A DNA stretch of 64,000 bases from JAXMAO01 sp046350375 (GCA_046350375.1 JAXMAO010000007.1:1-64000); one strand, 5' to 3'; positions 52,869 to 62,935 are shown, counted from the stretch's first letter. The notes: generated by a model from the sequence alone, not told the origin. Numbers and translations are program-made.

Positions 52869-54425
52869 ATGAGCAGGACTTCGTTTCCCAGGTCTCTGAT
52901 TGGCTGCGTCGGCGCCTGTTGGCTGGTTTGCGGCTGCGTCGCCGTCAATCCCGACAGCGACTACGCTCGCGCGCGCCAGACGATCATCGAGACGACCGGC
53001 AGCCGCAGCGTCTTCGCGCCCGAAGATGCGGCCGCCGTCGAGACCGCCGTTGCCGAGCGGATGAAGGGTGGAATCACGCTCGACGAAGCGGTGGAAATCT
53101 GCCTGCTCAATAACCCCTCGCTTCAGGCAGCCTTCCTGAACATAGGAATCGCCCGCGCCGACCTCGTGCAATCCGGGCTGCTTTCCAATCCGACGCTGGC
53201 GCTGTCGATCGCCTTTCCCGAAAGCGGCGGACGCAGCAACATCCAGGCCACCTTCGCGCAGAGCATTGTTGAGTTGTGGCAAGTCCCGGTCCGCAGGAAG
53301 GCGGCCTCGCGCGCCTTGAACGCTTCGATTCTTGACCTCGCGCGTCAAGCCGCCCAGACGACAATTGACACAAAGAGCGCATACTTTTCGGCGATTGCAG
53401 CCGAGCAAACGCTCATGATTGCCCAGGAGAATCGCCGGCTCGCGCAACAGCTTCTTGAGGCCGCAGAAGACCGACAGAAGGCCGGTGCGGTCGGAGAGCT
53501 GGATGTCAATCTCGTTCGCGGCACGCTCTATTTCGCCGAATTGGAGACGCAGCGGTCTCGCCTGGATAGCAGCACGGCCCGCCGCCGCCTGGCGACTCTG
53601 CTTGGACTGACCGCGGATGCGCAGCATCTCGCGCTTGTCTCTGCGCTGTCGCCCACCTCGCCACTCCAGCTCGACGGATCCCACATCACTGAAATCGCAC
53701 TCTCCCACCGCCTGGACATCCAGGCCGCACGTCAGGAGACGGAAGGAAGTCGGGCGCGACTTGCTCTCGAATATCGAAAGATGCTTCCGGAGGTTGCCAT
53801 CGGCGCCTCTCTCGAGCGAACCGAACGGCGGGCGCTTCCGGGTCGAAACATCGCCGCCGATACCGCCCGCGCGAGCGTCGCCGCAGGATCGCTCTCGGCG
53901 CCCGAGATTCAGTCGCGCGGCCAGCGGGACATGGAACGCAACCGGGATATCGACTCCATCTTCGGGCCGGCTCTTAGTCTGACGCTCCCGATCTTCGACC
54001 AGAACCAGGCCCAGATCGCCAAGGCGAAATACACGTACGAGCAGTCGCTGCGCCAGCTCGATGCGCTCGAACGCAGCGTCGTGCAGCAGGTCCGTCAGGG
54101 TGTGGACCAGGCGGAGACGGCCCGAAGGGTCGCCGAGTATTTTCGCGGCAAACTGCTGCCGCAGGCGCAGGCAAACCTCGAACTTGCGCGCGAATCGTAC
54201 AAGGCGGGAAGGGCCTCTCTCATCGTGGTGCTGGACGCCCAGCGCGTCCTGCTTTCGACGCGCCGCGACGCCATCGCTGCCCAGCGCGACAGCGCGATTA
54301 CCCTGGCCGAACTGGAACGGCTCGTCTCGAAGCCGCTTGTGTTCATTCTCGAAGCGCCATCAACAGCGCAGCCCGCCGACGATTCTCGAGCACAGTCTCT
54401 GGAGAATTCCAATGCATCGCCATAG
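52869..54425 (+). CDS. TolC-family outer membrane efflux protein (CzcC/CusC-like lipoprotein)
   Basis: The 518-residue protein starts with a lipoprotein-type signal (LIGCVGACWLVCGC, Cys23 as likely lipid site). It has the duplicated helical hairpin architecture of TolC proteins: ITLDEAVEICLLNNPSLQAA and DLVQSGLLSNPTLALSIAFP in the first half, and SLTLPIFDQNQAQIAKAKYT and ESYKAGRASLIVVLDAQRVL in the second. It forms the outer membrane channel for the adaptor and RND pump encoded downstream. Confidence 0.85.
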   Translation: MSRTSFPRSLIGCVGACWLVCGCVAVNPDSDYARARQTIIETTGSRSVFAPEDAAAVETAVAERMKGGITLDEAVEICLLNNPSLQAAFLNIGIARADLVQSGLLSNPTLALSIAFPESGGRSNIQATFAQSIVELWQVPVRRKAASRALNASILDLARQAAQTTIDTKSAYFSAIAAEQTLMIAQENRRLAQQLLEAAEDRQKAGAVGELDVNLVRGTLYFAELETQRSRLDSSTARRRLATLLGLTADAQHLALVSALSPTSPLQLDGSHITEIALSHRLDIQAARQETEGSRARLALEYRKMLPEVAIGASLERTERRALPGRNIAADTARASVAAGSLSAPEIQSRGQRDMERNRDIDSIFGPALSLTLPIFDQNQAQIAKAKYTYEQSLRQLDALERSVVQQVRQGVDQAETARRVAEYFRGKLLPQAQANLELARESYKAGRASLIVVLDAQRVLLSTRRDAIAAQRDSAITLAELERLVSKPLVFILEAPSTAQPADDSRAQSLENSNASP

Positions 54426-54621
54426 GTCACGCCCGTCAGGCTTTCCGATGCGGGTTCGACAATGGATCGGGCTTGCCGTCGACGCAGTTTCGGTTGCCGC
54501 AGGCTGTCTGCCGTGGGAGAAGCGCGACACCGCCTTGAGCGCTGCGAAGATGGCGAGCGCACCGATTGTGGCATTTGTGACTAACTTCGTTCGGCAATTG
54601 CCTGCTGCCGACCGGTCTTAG
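54412..54621 (+). CDS. Small hypothetical protein overlapping the TolC gene
   Basis: ATG 54412 with GGAGA 7 nt upstream starts a 69-residue frame that overlaps the TolC stop by 14 nt and ends 13 nt before the adaptor gene. It has one hydrophobic segment (WIGLAVDAVSVAAGCLPW) and several Cys/Lys residues. The good ribosome site and tight packing argue for translation; no family recognised. Confidence 0.4.
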   Translation: MHRHRSRPSGFPMRVRQWIGLAVDAVSVAAGCLPWEKRDTALSAAKMASAPIVAFVTNFVRQLPAADRS

Positions 54622-54634
54622 AGGAGTCCTCTCC

Positions 54635-55882
54635 GTGGCGGATACCAGTACTTCAGGTTGGAAGCGACGGGGTGCGCGGCAACTGACTCTGCTGGCAGCG
54701 GGCCTGCTCGCGGGCGCCGCCGGCACTCGCTATTGGATGACTCTCACGTCCGCGCACGATTCCGTCGCGCCGAGCGCTTCCAGTGGCCACGACGATCACC
54801 AGCACGACGGCGAACAGCGCCATGAACAAGGAGTGGTGCGCCTTTCGGCCAAGGCGATACAGAGCTCGGGCATCGAGGTTTTCGAGGCGGGCCCGGGCAG
54901 ACTGGAGCAGACCATTACCCTGCCCGGCGAGGTTCGCCTCAATGCCGACCGGGTCGCTCACATCGTGCCTCGCGTTTCCGGCATGGTGCGCGAGGTGCGG
55001 AAGAACATCGGGGAAACGGTAACGCCCGGCGAAGTCATTGCCATCCTTGACAGCCGGGAACTCGCCGATGCCAAAGCGGCCGATCTCGCCGCGGCATCAA
55101 GACACGACCTGGCCAAGGCCAGCTTGGAACGGATTGCAAAGCTTTTTGAGAAGAAGATCGCCCCGGAGGAAGAACTCCTGAAGGCCCGTCAAGCGCTCGC
55201 CGAAACCAACATCGATCATCGTACCGCCGAAGCGAAGTTGCATGCGCTGGGACTCACCCAGGAGCAAGTCCAGCGGCTACACGAAGAGAAGGATGCCGAC
55301 TACTCGCGCTACGAGATCAAGGCGCCTTTTTCCGGAGCCGTGATTGAAAAACATCTCTCACTTGGGGAGGTCGTGAGTTCTGAAACAACTTGCTTCATCT
55401 TGGCCGACCTTTCCACGGTCTGGGTCAACATTACGGTCTACGCTCAAGACGTGGGACGAATCAGCGTCGGGCAGGCGGTGCAAATCAAGGCGGACGCCTT
55501 CGGCCAGGCGGCGAGCGGAGCCATTTGCTACGTGGCCCCGGTCGCCAGTGAATCCACGCGCACCGTGTACGCTCGCGTGGACCTGCCGAATCGCGACAGG
55601 CAGTGGCGGCCCGGCACGTTTGTAACCGCCTCGATTGTGCTTGACCAAGATGCGGTGGGGGTGCTTGTGCCCAACGACGCCATTCAGCGCCTGAACAACG
55701 AGAGCGTGGTGTTCGTGGTCGAGAAAGATGGCTTCGAGCCGCGCACCGTGAAGTTGGGGCGACTCAGTCATACACACGCGGAGATCGCGGATGGCCTCCG
55801 GGCCGGTGAGCGATTTGTCGGCAAGGGCGCCGTCGTCTTGAAAGGGGAACTCGGCAAGCACGAGGCAGCACATGAGCACTAA
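54635..55882 (+). CDS. RND efflux periplasmic adaptor (CzcB-like)
   Basis: GTG 54635 is preceded by GAGGAG. The 415-residue membrane-fusion protein has an N-terminal anchor (about 16-34), a His-rich segment (HDDHQHDGEQRHEQ) that probably binds metal, a biotinyl-lipoyl half (ITLPGEVRLNADRVAHIVPR), a helical hairpin (about 140-200), the second lipoyl half (KAPFSGAVIEKHLSLGEVVS) and beta-barrel. It bridges the TolC channel and the pump in the periplasm; the C-terminus is again His-rich (HEAAHEH). Confidence 0.88.
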   Translation: MADTSTSGWKRRGARQLTLLAAGLLAGAAGTRYWMTLTSAHDSVAPSASSGHDDHQHDGEQRHEQGVVRLSAKAIQSSGIEVFEAGPGRLEQTITLPGEVRLNADRVAHIVPRVSGMVREVRKNIGETVTPGEVIAILDSRELADAKAADLAAASRHDLAKASLERIAKLFEKKIAPEEELLKARQALAETNIDHRTAEAKLHALGLTQEQVQRLHEEKDADYSRYEIKAPFSGAVIEKHLSLGEVVSSETTCFILADLSTVWVNITVYAQDVGRISVGQAVQIKADAFGQAASGAICYVAPVASESTRTVYARVDLPNRDRQWRPGTFVTASIVLDQDAVGVLVPNDAIQRLNNESVVFVVEKDGFEPRTVKLGRLSHTHAEIADGLRAGERFVGKGAVVLKGELGKHEAAHEH

Positions 55883-56387
55883 GTGGACTAATTGAAAAAG
55901 AACAGGCGTGACAGAAACCAACGCCATTGTCCAGCGGCACATGTTCAGCGAGGTTATGGTTGCGCGGCCCGCGCTTCTCCATGTCCTGGCGTGACGCGGA
56001 GAGACCGGATCTGACACGGCCGATGGCGCATCGACAAAGGGCGGTGCATTGCAACCGAACGGGCCATCGAAACTGCGAAACCGACGAGGCCGGAGCGCGT
56101 CTCCGCTGACGAAGCCGGCACCCAAATTCGCGGACACGATGCGCAAGGCAGTGGATGCCCGGTTGATCGACGACAGTGCGATCGTGGTGATTGATCTTAG
56201 GTCGCTGACGCGCATCCGCACCGGCAAGGAAAACGAAACGTCGTTCCGGCGGCCGCGGCCGCGTTTCATGTTCGCGGGAAGGATCGCGCAGACAAGATAG
56301 ACGCGCTGCGACGCGCCTAATCCGCGACAGAAGGCACCACAACGCCGTGCGCCTCTTAGGCGACGGTACAAACGGAAATAGCGTCAC
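55883..56387. other. 505-bp gap inside the efflux operon
   Basis: No convincing gene. A frame at 56,049-56,300 encodes a basic 83-residue peptide with one plausible segment (DDSAIVVIDLRSLTRIRTGK) but no start signal. The unusual spacing between adaptor and pump suggests an insertion or a decayed small gene. Confidence 0.4.
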
Positions 56388-59300
56388 ATGATCGCTCGCA
56401 TCCTTCAATTCGCCGTTCAACAGCGATTGCTGATGGTCTTGCTTGCTCTTGGCCTGGCTGTGCTGGGGGCGTGGAACTTCACACGCCTTCCGATCGACGC
56501 AGTTCCCGATATCACCAACAAGCAGGTCCAGGTAAACACGGCCGTTACGGGCCTGGCACCGGTGGAGATCGAGAAGCAGATCACCGCCCCGATTGAGTGG
56601 GCGCTGCAAGGAATCCCCGGCGTCGAGGAAATTCGATCCGTCTCGTTCTACGGTGTATCGCAGGTCACCGTCATTTTTCAGGACGACGCAGACATCTACC
56701 GCGCGCGGCAGCTCGTCAGCGAACGGCTCGCCGAGGCGAAGGAGAGCCTTCCAGAAGCGGTTGGCACTCCGCTGCTCGGCCCCATCTGGACCGGGCTCGG
56801 TGAAATCTACTTCTGGAGCGTCGAAGCACTCGGGCCCAAACCCGATGGCACGCCCTACACGCCGATGGACCTGCGGACCATCCAGGACTGGATTATCAAG
56901 CCGCAGCTTCGATCCGTCCCCGGCGTGACCGAGGTCAACAGCATCGGCGGATATGAAAAGCAGTACCACGTCACGCCGGATCCGATGAAACTCATTGCCT
57001 ATGGCCTCACCTTTCGCGACGTGCTGACTGCCCTGGCCGCCAACAACGCCAATGTCGGCGGTGGATACATTGAACACAGCGGCGAGCAGTATACTATTCG
57101 TGCGACCGGCCTCATTCAGACCATTGAAGACATCCGCAACGTCAAGCTCGGCTCCGAAAACGGCGTGCCCATCTTCGTAAAGGACGTCGCCGAAGTAGCG
57201 CTGGGCAATGAGCTTCGCACGGGCACCGGGACGGCCAATGGGCATGAGGCGGTCGTCGGTACCGCGATTCTTCTCTCGGGTGCGAACAGTCGAACTGTCG
57301 CACACAACGTCGCCCGGAAACTCGATGCCATCAAGAAAACACTGCCCCGAAACGTGCGGGCCAACACGCTCTATGACCGCAGCTACCTGGTGGATGCAAC
57401 CCTACACACCGTGCGCGAAAACCTGACGCTCGGCGCCATCCTGGTTATCGCGGTGCTGTTCCTTCTACTCGGCAACATCCGAGCCGCCATCATCGTCGCG
57501 CTCGCCATTCCGCTCTCCATGTTACTTGCTGTCACCGGCATGGTGCACAGTCAGATCAGCGGCAATCTCATGAGCTTGGGGGCCATCGACTTCGGCATCA
57601 TCGTCGACGGCGCGGTGGTCATGGTTGAGAACTTCATGCGCCGGCTCGGACGGCGACAGCATGAACTCGGTCGCCGGCTGACGAAGGCCGAACGTCTTCA
57701 GCTGATCGACGAAGCCGCCCGCGAGGTCGCCCGCCCGACGATGTTCGGCGTCGGAATCATCATGATCGTCTACCTGCCCGTGGTGACCCTGTCTGGCATT
57801 GAGGGTAAGATGTTCCGGCCGATGGCACTGGTCGTCCTGCTGGCCTTGGCGGGCGCGCTGCTCCTGACCTTCACCGTGGTTCCGGCACTTGCCGCGCTGC
57901 TTCTCGGCGGTCGTGTCACGGAGAAGGACGTCCTGCTGATTCGGTGCGCCAAGGCGCTCTATCAACCCATTCTGCGCTGGGCCCTCCGATCCGCTTGGGG
58001 TGTTTCTCTTGGAGCGATTGCAATTGTCGCCGCAACGCTTGGATTGGCATCGCGCATGGGCAGCGAATTCGTGCCCAGGCTTGCCGAAGGGGCTCTCGCG
58101 CTTCAGCCCACGCGCATGCCAAGCATCGCGCTCACCACCAGCACCGAAATGCAGGAACGGGTCGAACAGGAACTGTTGAAGGCGTTTCCGAGTGAGATCG
58201 CGGCAATCTTCTCGCGGACCGGCACGTCCGAAGTCGTCACAGATGTGTGCGGCCCCGAAGTCTCCGACACGTACATGTTACTCAAACCCCGAGAGCACTG
58301 GACACGAGCAGGAACGCAGGAGAAATTGGCGGAGCAAATGGAAGAGGTGCTTCGCGACCTGCCCGGGCAGAACTATGAGTTTAGCCAACCGATCGAGCTG
58401 CGCATGAATGAGCTAATTGCTGGCGTGCGAAGCGATCTGGCGGTCAAGATTTACGGCGATGATCTCGGTATGCTTCAGGAATTCGCCGACCGCATCGCGA
58501 AGGAAGTGCAGCAGGTAACAGGTGCGGAGGACCTCAAGATCGAGCAGCTCGCCGGTATGCCCATGATTACCATCGATATCGATCGGGCGGCGGTGGCCCG
58601 CTATGGACTGAACGTCCTGGATGTGCAGGAAGTCGTGGGAATTGCGCTCGGCGGCAAGGAGGCGGGTCAGGTGCTCGAAGGCGACCGCCGATTTCAACTG
58701 GTCGTTCGGATGCCTGAGCGCCTCCGCCGAAATATCCGAGCCATCGGAGATTTGCCGGTGCCGCTGCCGAGGCGCGCAGCGGAAGGTTCTGTTCTGGCGA
58801 GCGCCGATGGGCCCGCGCGCCGGCGCGACATCGGCGACGTTGCCGCAGCAAGCCCAGCCGGGTACATACCACTGTCCAGCCTGGCGCGAATTGAAATTGG
58901 TGAAGGCGCCCGCATCATTCGCCGAGAGGACGGCAAGCGTCGCGCCGTGGTGCAATGCAACGTACGTGGCCGCGACTTGGGCGGATTCGTGGCCGAGGCA
59001 CAGCAGCGCATCGAGCAGAAGATCGGAAAGTTACCGGAGGGGTACTGGCTCGGCTGGGGCGGGCAGTACGAAAACCTAGTCGCCGCGCGCGAACGGCTTA
59101 TGATTGTCGTTCCGCTCGCACTTGGTTTGATCTTTGTTCTGCTTTTCGCCACGTTCAACTCGGTGCGGCAGGCGTTGCTGGTGTTCACCGGTGTCCCCCT
59201 GGCCTTGTCGGGCGGCGTGCTCGCTCTGTGGTTACGAGGGATCCCGTTTTCGATTTCCGCCGGCGTGGGGTTCATTGCGCTATCCGGCGTCGCGGTGCTC

Positions 59301-59609
59301 AACGGCCTTGTCATGGTTACGTTTATCAATCAGCTTCGCTGCGCTGGATCTTCTGTGCCCGATGCCGTTACTCAGGGCAGCCTCACACGCTTGCGACCGG
59401 TCCTGATGACCGCGCTGGTGGCTTCGCTTGGCTTCATACCCATGGCGTTAGCCACCGGCACCGGCGCAGAGGTTCAACGGCCGCTCGCCACGGTCGTCAT
59501 CGGTGGCATTATCAGCAGCACGTTGCTGACGCTGCTCGTTCTGCCCGCCATCTACCAATTGTCCGAGCGTAGACTACAAGCACAAGCAGTAACACCCGGA
59601 ATATCCTGA
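56388..59609 (+). CDS. CzcA-type heavy-metal RND efflux pump
   Basis: The 1073-residue inner-membrane pump has the RND layout: TM1, periplasmic porter loop (LPIDAVPDITNKQVQVNTAV), TM2-6, second loop, TM8-12. In TM4 the motif DFGIIVDGAVVMVEN carries Asp401 and Asp407, the proton-relay signature associated with Zn/Co/Cd or Ni pumps and not with the Cu/Ag type. It uses proton flow to export divalent cations through the adaptor and TolC protein encoded upstream. The ATG is far (505 nt) from the adaptor gene. Confidence 0.92.
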   Translation: MIARILQFAVQQRLLMVLLALGLAVLGAWNFTRLPIDAVPDITNKQVQVNTAVTGLAPVEIEKQITAPIEWALQGIPGVEEIRSVSFYGVSQVTVIFQDDADIYRARQLVSERLAEAKESLPEAVGTPLLGPIWTGLGEIYFWSVEALGPKPDGTPYTPMDLRTIQDWIIKPQLRSVPGVTEVNSIGGYEKQYHVTPDPMKLIAYGLTFRDVLTALAANNANVGGGYIEHSGEQYTIRATGLIQTIEDIRNVKLGSENGVPIFVKDVAEVALGNELRTGTGTANGHEAVVGTAILLSGANSRTVAHNVARKLDAIKKTLPRNVRANTLYDRSYLVDATLHTVRENLTLGAILVIAVLFLLLGNIRAAIIVALAIPLSMLLAVTGMVHSQISGNLMSLGAIDFGIIVDGAVVMVENFMRRLGRRQHELGRRLTKAERLQLIDEAAREVARPTMFGVGIIMIVYLPVVTLSGIEGKMFRPMALVVLLALAGALLLTFTVVPALAALLLGGRVTEKDVLLIRCAKALYQPILRWALRSAWGVSLGAIAIVAATLGLASRMGSEFVPRLAEGALALQPTRMPSIALTTSTEMQERVEQELLKAFPSEIAAIFSRTGTSEVVTDVCGPEVSDTYMLLKPREHWTRAGTQEKLAEQMEEVLRDLPGQNYEFSQPIELRMNELIAGVRSDLAVKIYGDDLGMLQEFADRIAKEVQQVTGAEDLKIEQLAGMPMITIDIDRAAVARYGLNVLDVQEVVGIALGGKEAGQVLEGDRRFQLVVRMPERLRRNIRAIGDLPVPLPRRAAEGSVLASADGPARRRDIGDVAAASPAGYIPLSSLARIEIGEGARIIRREDGKRRAVVQCNVRGRDLGGFVAEAQQRIEQKIGKLPEGYWLGWGGQYENLVAARERLMIVVPLALGLIFVLLFATFNSVRQALLVFTGVPLALSGGVLALWLRGIPFSISAGVGFIALSGVAVLNGLVMVTFINQLRCAGSSVPDAVTQGSLTRLRPVLMTALVASLGFIPMALATGTGAEVQRPLATVVIGGIISSTLLTLLVLPAIYQLSERRLQAQAVTPGIS

Positions 59610-59939
59610 CGAGCGCTGTGTGCGGAGCGACTCCGCGAGTACTAATCTCGGCGCACTGGCGGAATCCGTTCGCCTCGTCGCGGCTTCGGCTGCGATTGCA
59701 CGCCAAGTCTGGATACAGCCGGATTTCCCTCACTCGCCAGTCGGCGAACCGAGCGCGCCGCGGCTGTTCGTCGACGACGGTTCTCCTGACGAGCACGGGC
59801 CGCGAGATGCCAGACGGATTGATCGATCTGACCTGATCGGGCCGCAGCCGGGTGTCAAACACGTTACGACCGGCGACAAGAAAGGCGCTGACCCGGCGGG
59901 ACGCATCACGCCGGCGTAACCGCGGACCTCTGTGGTCGC
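59610..59939. other. No recognisable gene
   Basis: Spurious frames only; convergent genes end on both sides. No clear terminator hairpin with a T-run is seen. Confidence 0.4.
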
Positions 59940-60407
59940 TTACCTTGGAGGGGAGTCCACCGTTACGCTAGAGTCCGCCAAGTTTGAAGCGTTTCTGCGC
60001 GCGGTGCGACGGGATGAGGCCCTGACGCGGCGAGCCAGAAGCGGCAGCAGGCAGCAGCAACCCCCAACGCACGAGGCCGTGCCGAAGCCGCACCACGCGG
60101 TCGGCATCGGCATTACCACCGGCTCAGCCGCCGTTTCCAACTCCAGTTCGTCGCCATAGGCCGTGCCCGCCGAGTTTGTCGCGAAGGCCCGGACGTGGTA
60201 CCGCGTGCTTGCCCTCAGCCCGGTCAAACTACTCTCAAAGCTCCCCACGTCCGAACCATCGCTGGTATGGCTGTCGGCCGTGGTCGGGCCGCTCGACGTG
60301 CTCCAGCACACACCGCGCGCGGTCACACTCGCACCGCCGGTCGCCGTGACGTTTCCGCCGCCGGTGGCGGTCGACGACGTGACCGACGAGACGCCGGTCG
60401 TCGTCAC
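59940..60407 (-). CDS. C-terminal part of the Fn3-repeat secreted protein (after frameshift), with Cys-rich sorting-like end
   Basis: The frame contains the last Fn3-like repeat (GVSSVTSSTATGGGNVTATG; STRYHVRAFATNSAGTAYGD) and then TAWCGFGTASCVGGCCCLLP with LL and an Arg-rich tail (ARRVRASSRRTARR). A short hydrophobic Cys-rich segment followed by arginines is the pattern of bacterial C-terminal sorting signals. It belongs to the gene at 60,518-62,935; an indel near 60,620 separates them. Confidence 0.6.
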   Translation of the reverse strand: MTTTGVSSVTSSTATGGGNVTATGGASVTARGVCWSTSSGPTTADSHTSDGSDVGSFESSLTGLRASTRYHVRAFATNSAGTAYGDELELETAAEPVVMPMPTAWCGFGTASCVGGCCCLLPLLARRVRASSRRTARRNASNLADSSVTVDSPPR

Positions 60408-61270
60408 GGTGGGCAGCGTCGCGGACGAGTTGAAGCTGACCTCGCTGCCGTATGCCGTGCCGACGGAGTTGGTCGCATAGGCCCGCGCGTAGTAAGTAGT
60501 GCCAGGCGACAGACCAGTCAGGTTGCTTGAGAAGCTTCCGGTTCCGCTGCCGTCACTGGTGTGGCTGTCGGCCGTGGTCGTGCCGCTCGACGTGCTCCAG
60601 CAGACGCCGCGAGCGGTGACGCCGCGCCGCCGGTCGCCGTGACGTTGCCGCCGGTGGCGGTCGACGACGTGACCGACGAGACGCCGGCCGTGGTGACGGT
60701 AGGCAGCGTCGCGGACGAGTTGAAGCTGACCTCGCTGCCGTATGCCGTGCCGACCGAGTTGGTCGCGTACGCCCGCACGTAGTAAGTCGTGCCCGGCGAC
60801 AGGCTCGCCAAGCTGCTCGAGTAGCTGCCCGTGCCGCTGCCGTCTGACGTGTGGCTGTCGGCCGTGGTCGGGCCGCTCGACGTGCTCCAGCAGACGCCGC
60901 GAGCGGTGACGCTCGCGCCGCCGGTCGCCGTGACGTTTCCGCCGCCGGTGGCGGTCGACGACGTGACCGACGACATGCTAGCCGTCGTCACCGTCGGCAG
61001 CGTCGCGGACGAGTTGAAGCTCACCTCGCTGCCGTATGCCGTGCCGACGGAGTTCGTCGCGTACGCCCGCACGTAGTACGTCGTGCCCGGCGAAAGGCCC
61101 GTCAGACTACTCGAAAAGCTGCCCGTGCCGCTGCCGTCACTGGTGTGGCTGTCGGCCGTGGTCGGGCTGCTCGACGTGCTCCAGCAAACGCCGCGGGCGG
61201 TGACGCTCGCACTGCCGGCCGCCGTCACGTTTCCGCCGCAGCTCGCACTGGACGACGTGATGGATGAGAC
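60170..61270. repeat. Tandem 294-bp repeats encoding Fn3-like units
   Basis: About four direct repeats of 294 bp, the middle ones nearly identical at nucleotide level and the outer ones diverged. They code for the 98-residue units of the secreted protein. Such arrays expand and contract easily and are also prone to assembly error; one copy carries the frame-breaking deletions near 60,620-60,650. Confidence 0.75.
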
Positions 61271-62935
61271 GCTGGCAGTGGCTACGGTCGGCGCGGCGAC
61301 GACGACAAACGCTATGCCGCCGCTGTTCGCAATCGACCATGAACTGCCGGTCGCCGCATCCGCACTCCGGACGCGCCAGTAGTAACTCCCGATCGCCAAG
61401 GTTTGAGACGCTGATCCCACCGTGTAACTGCCGCTGCCGGCGGACTGGCCGACGGTGAAACTGGTCGCCCCCTGCGAGAGCGACCCGGACGTGTAATCGA
61501 CGACCGGCGACGAGAAGTCGCTCGAGTCGTCGATCTGAATTCGATACGCCAGCGTGTCGGCCGTGTTGTCGTCGGACTGTGAGAACTGAAGCGCGGGTGT
61601 GTCGTCTGCGGTCGGGCTGCCATCCACCAGTCCGGTCGGCCCAAGACTGGCCGGGTCGTTCGGATCGGCGGCGACCTCGTAGAGGCACAGCTTGAGATCG
61701 CCGTTGGTGTTGTCCTGATAGGCGACGGCGAGCGTTGTTCCGATCGCCGCGATGGAAGAATAGTACGCCGTGTCGGTGGCGGGGAAGGTCCGAAGCTCGG
61801 TCCCGTTCACGTCCTTGTCGCGGACAACGCCAGAGCCGTCGCCGTCGTCATACCAGATGCGCAGGCCGTCTGGCGGCGTTCCGAAGCAACTCAAAGCCAG
61901 CCGACCATGTATCTGCCCGATCGAGCTGAAGATTCCGCTGCCGCCCACCATCGGCGCTTCCAGCGTGCGGAGTTCCGTTCCATCAGCGATGCCGTTGTCG
62001 GCGATGCCGCCGCCGCGGCCGTCGTCGATCCAGAACCGCCACGATGAGTCGGGAAAATGGTAGTAACTGACGCAAACGTGGCCGTCGAACGCAGAGATCG
62101 CATTCCAGAACCCGGTCGGATTATCCGAGCTGACGGTTCGAATCTCCGTTCCGTTCGGGGTTGCGTCGTCGGCCGTCCCGCCGCCGGCTCCGTCGTCGTA
62201 CCACAGCATGAGGTTCTGCGGCCCGAAGTCTTGAAACGCCACGGCCAGCTTGCCGTTGACTACGGTGATGGCGATCTCCTGCCCATCCAGCGTTGAGAGC
62301 GTCTGAATCTCGGTTCCGTTCGCGACGCCATCGCCGGCCGTGCCGCCGCCTCGGCCGTCGTCATACCACAGCTTCAGCGACGGCGTGGCCGCGTCGTAGT
62401 AGGCGATGGCGATTTGCCCGTTAAGGCTGGTGATGCTGAGCTGCACGCCGACATAGGGAGCGGAGTCGATGACGCGAATCTCCGTTCCGTTGGCGATCCC
62501 GTCGTCGGCCGTGCCGCCGCGGCCATCGTCGATCCACAGCACCACGTCCCAGTTCGTGACATCGCAATAGGCAATCGCGATCCGGCCGTTGTAGTCGAGA
62601 ATCTTGCCAACGCTCGAGCCCGACGAGGTCACCGCCCGGGACGAATCGACCACGCGCACCTCGGTGCCGTTGGCGATCATGTCGCCCGCGGTGCCGCCGC
62701 CCAGCCCGTCGTCGTACCACAGCTTCAGTCGCTGGTTTGTGTCGTCGGCGTAGCTGACAGCCAGCAATCCGTTGACGACGGCGATTGACGATCCGCCGCC
62801 GACGTTGCCGGCGGAGTCGAGCGTGCGAATCGTCTGGGCGCTCGCGGCGACGGTCCAGCTGCCCGCCACCCACACCGTCACCAGCGCTGCAGCCACTCGT
62901 GTCGCATTCACACGTCGCTCGAATGACGCGCTCAT
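60518..62935 (-). CDS. Secreted beta-propeller plus Fn3-like repeat protein
   Basis: ATG 62935 gives a good signal peptide (ATRVAAALVTVWVAGSWTVA, ASAQ); a frame extends upstream to 63,007. About 400 residues of propeller-like repeats follow (LKLWYDDGLGGGTAG, NGTEVRVVDSS, LNGQIAIAYYDAA; about 7 copies). Then come a domain with SGSYTVGSASQTLAIGSYYW and near-identical Fn3-like repeats of 98 residues (ARGVCWSTSS, DSHTSDGSGTGS, GTTYYVRAYATNSVGTAYGS). The frame turns nonsensical after about 60,620 owing to an indel in a repeat; the true C-terminus is in the previous entry. Exported; possibly adhesive. Confidence 0.78.
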   Translation of the reverse strand: MSASFERRVNATRVAAALVTVWVAGSWTVAASAQTIRTLDSAGNVGGGSSIAVVNGLLAVSYADDTNQRLKLWYDDGLGGGTAGDMIANGTEVRVVDSSRAVTSSGSSVGKILDYNGRIAIAYCDVTNWDVVLWIDDGRGGTADDGIANGTEIRVIDSAPYVGVQLSITSLNGQIAIAYYDAATPSLKLWYDDGRGGGTAGDGVANGTEIQTLSTLDGQEIAITVVNGKLAVAFQDFGPQNLMLWYDDGAGGGTADDATPNGTEIRTVSSDNPTGFWNAISAFDGHVCVSYYHFPDSSWRFWIDDGRGGGIADNGIADGTELRTLEAPMVGGSGIFSSIGQIHGRLALSCFGTPPDGLRIWYDDGDGSGVVRDKDVNGTELRTFPATDTAYYSSIAAIGTTLAVAYQDNTNGDLKLCLYEVAADPNDPASLGPTGLVDGSPTADDTPALQFSQSDDNTADTLAYRIQIDDSSDFSSPVVDYTSGSLSQGATSFTVGQSAGSGSYTVGSASQTLAIGSYYWRVRSADAATGSSWSIANSGGIAFVVVAAPTVATASVSSITSSSASCGGNVTAAGSASVTARGVCWSTSSSPTTADSHTSDGSGTGSFSSSLTGLSPGTTYYVRAYATNSVGTAYGSEVSFNSSATLPTVTTASMSSVTSSTATGGGNVTATGGASVTARGVCWSTSSGPTTADSHTSDGSGTGSYSSSLASLSPGTTYYVRAYATNSVGTAYGSEVSFNSSATLPTVTTAGVSSVTSSTATGGNVTATGGAASPLAASAGARRAARPRPTATPVTAAEPEASQAT

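Noticed and set aside
55764..57305. 513-codon minus-strand frame opposite the adaptor-pump gap and pump 5' end
   Set aside because: Its product has no domain and most of it is antisense to the clearly conserved pump gene.
60163..61382. Plus-strand repeats rich in VTLAPPVAVTFPPPVAVDDV
   Set aside because: They are the antisense of the Fn3-like repeats of the minus-strand secreted protein.
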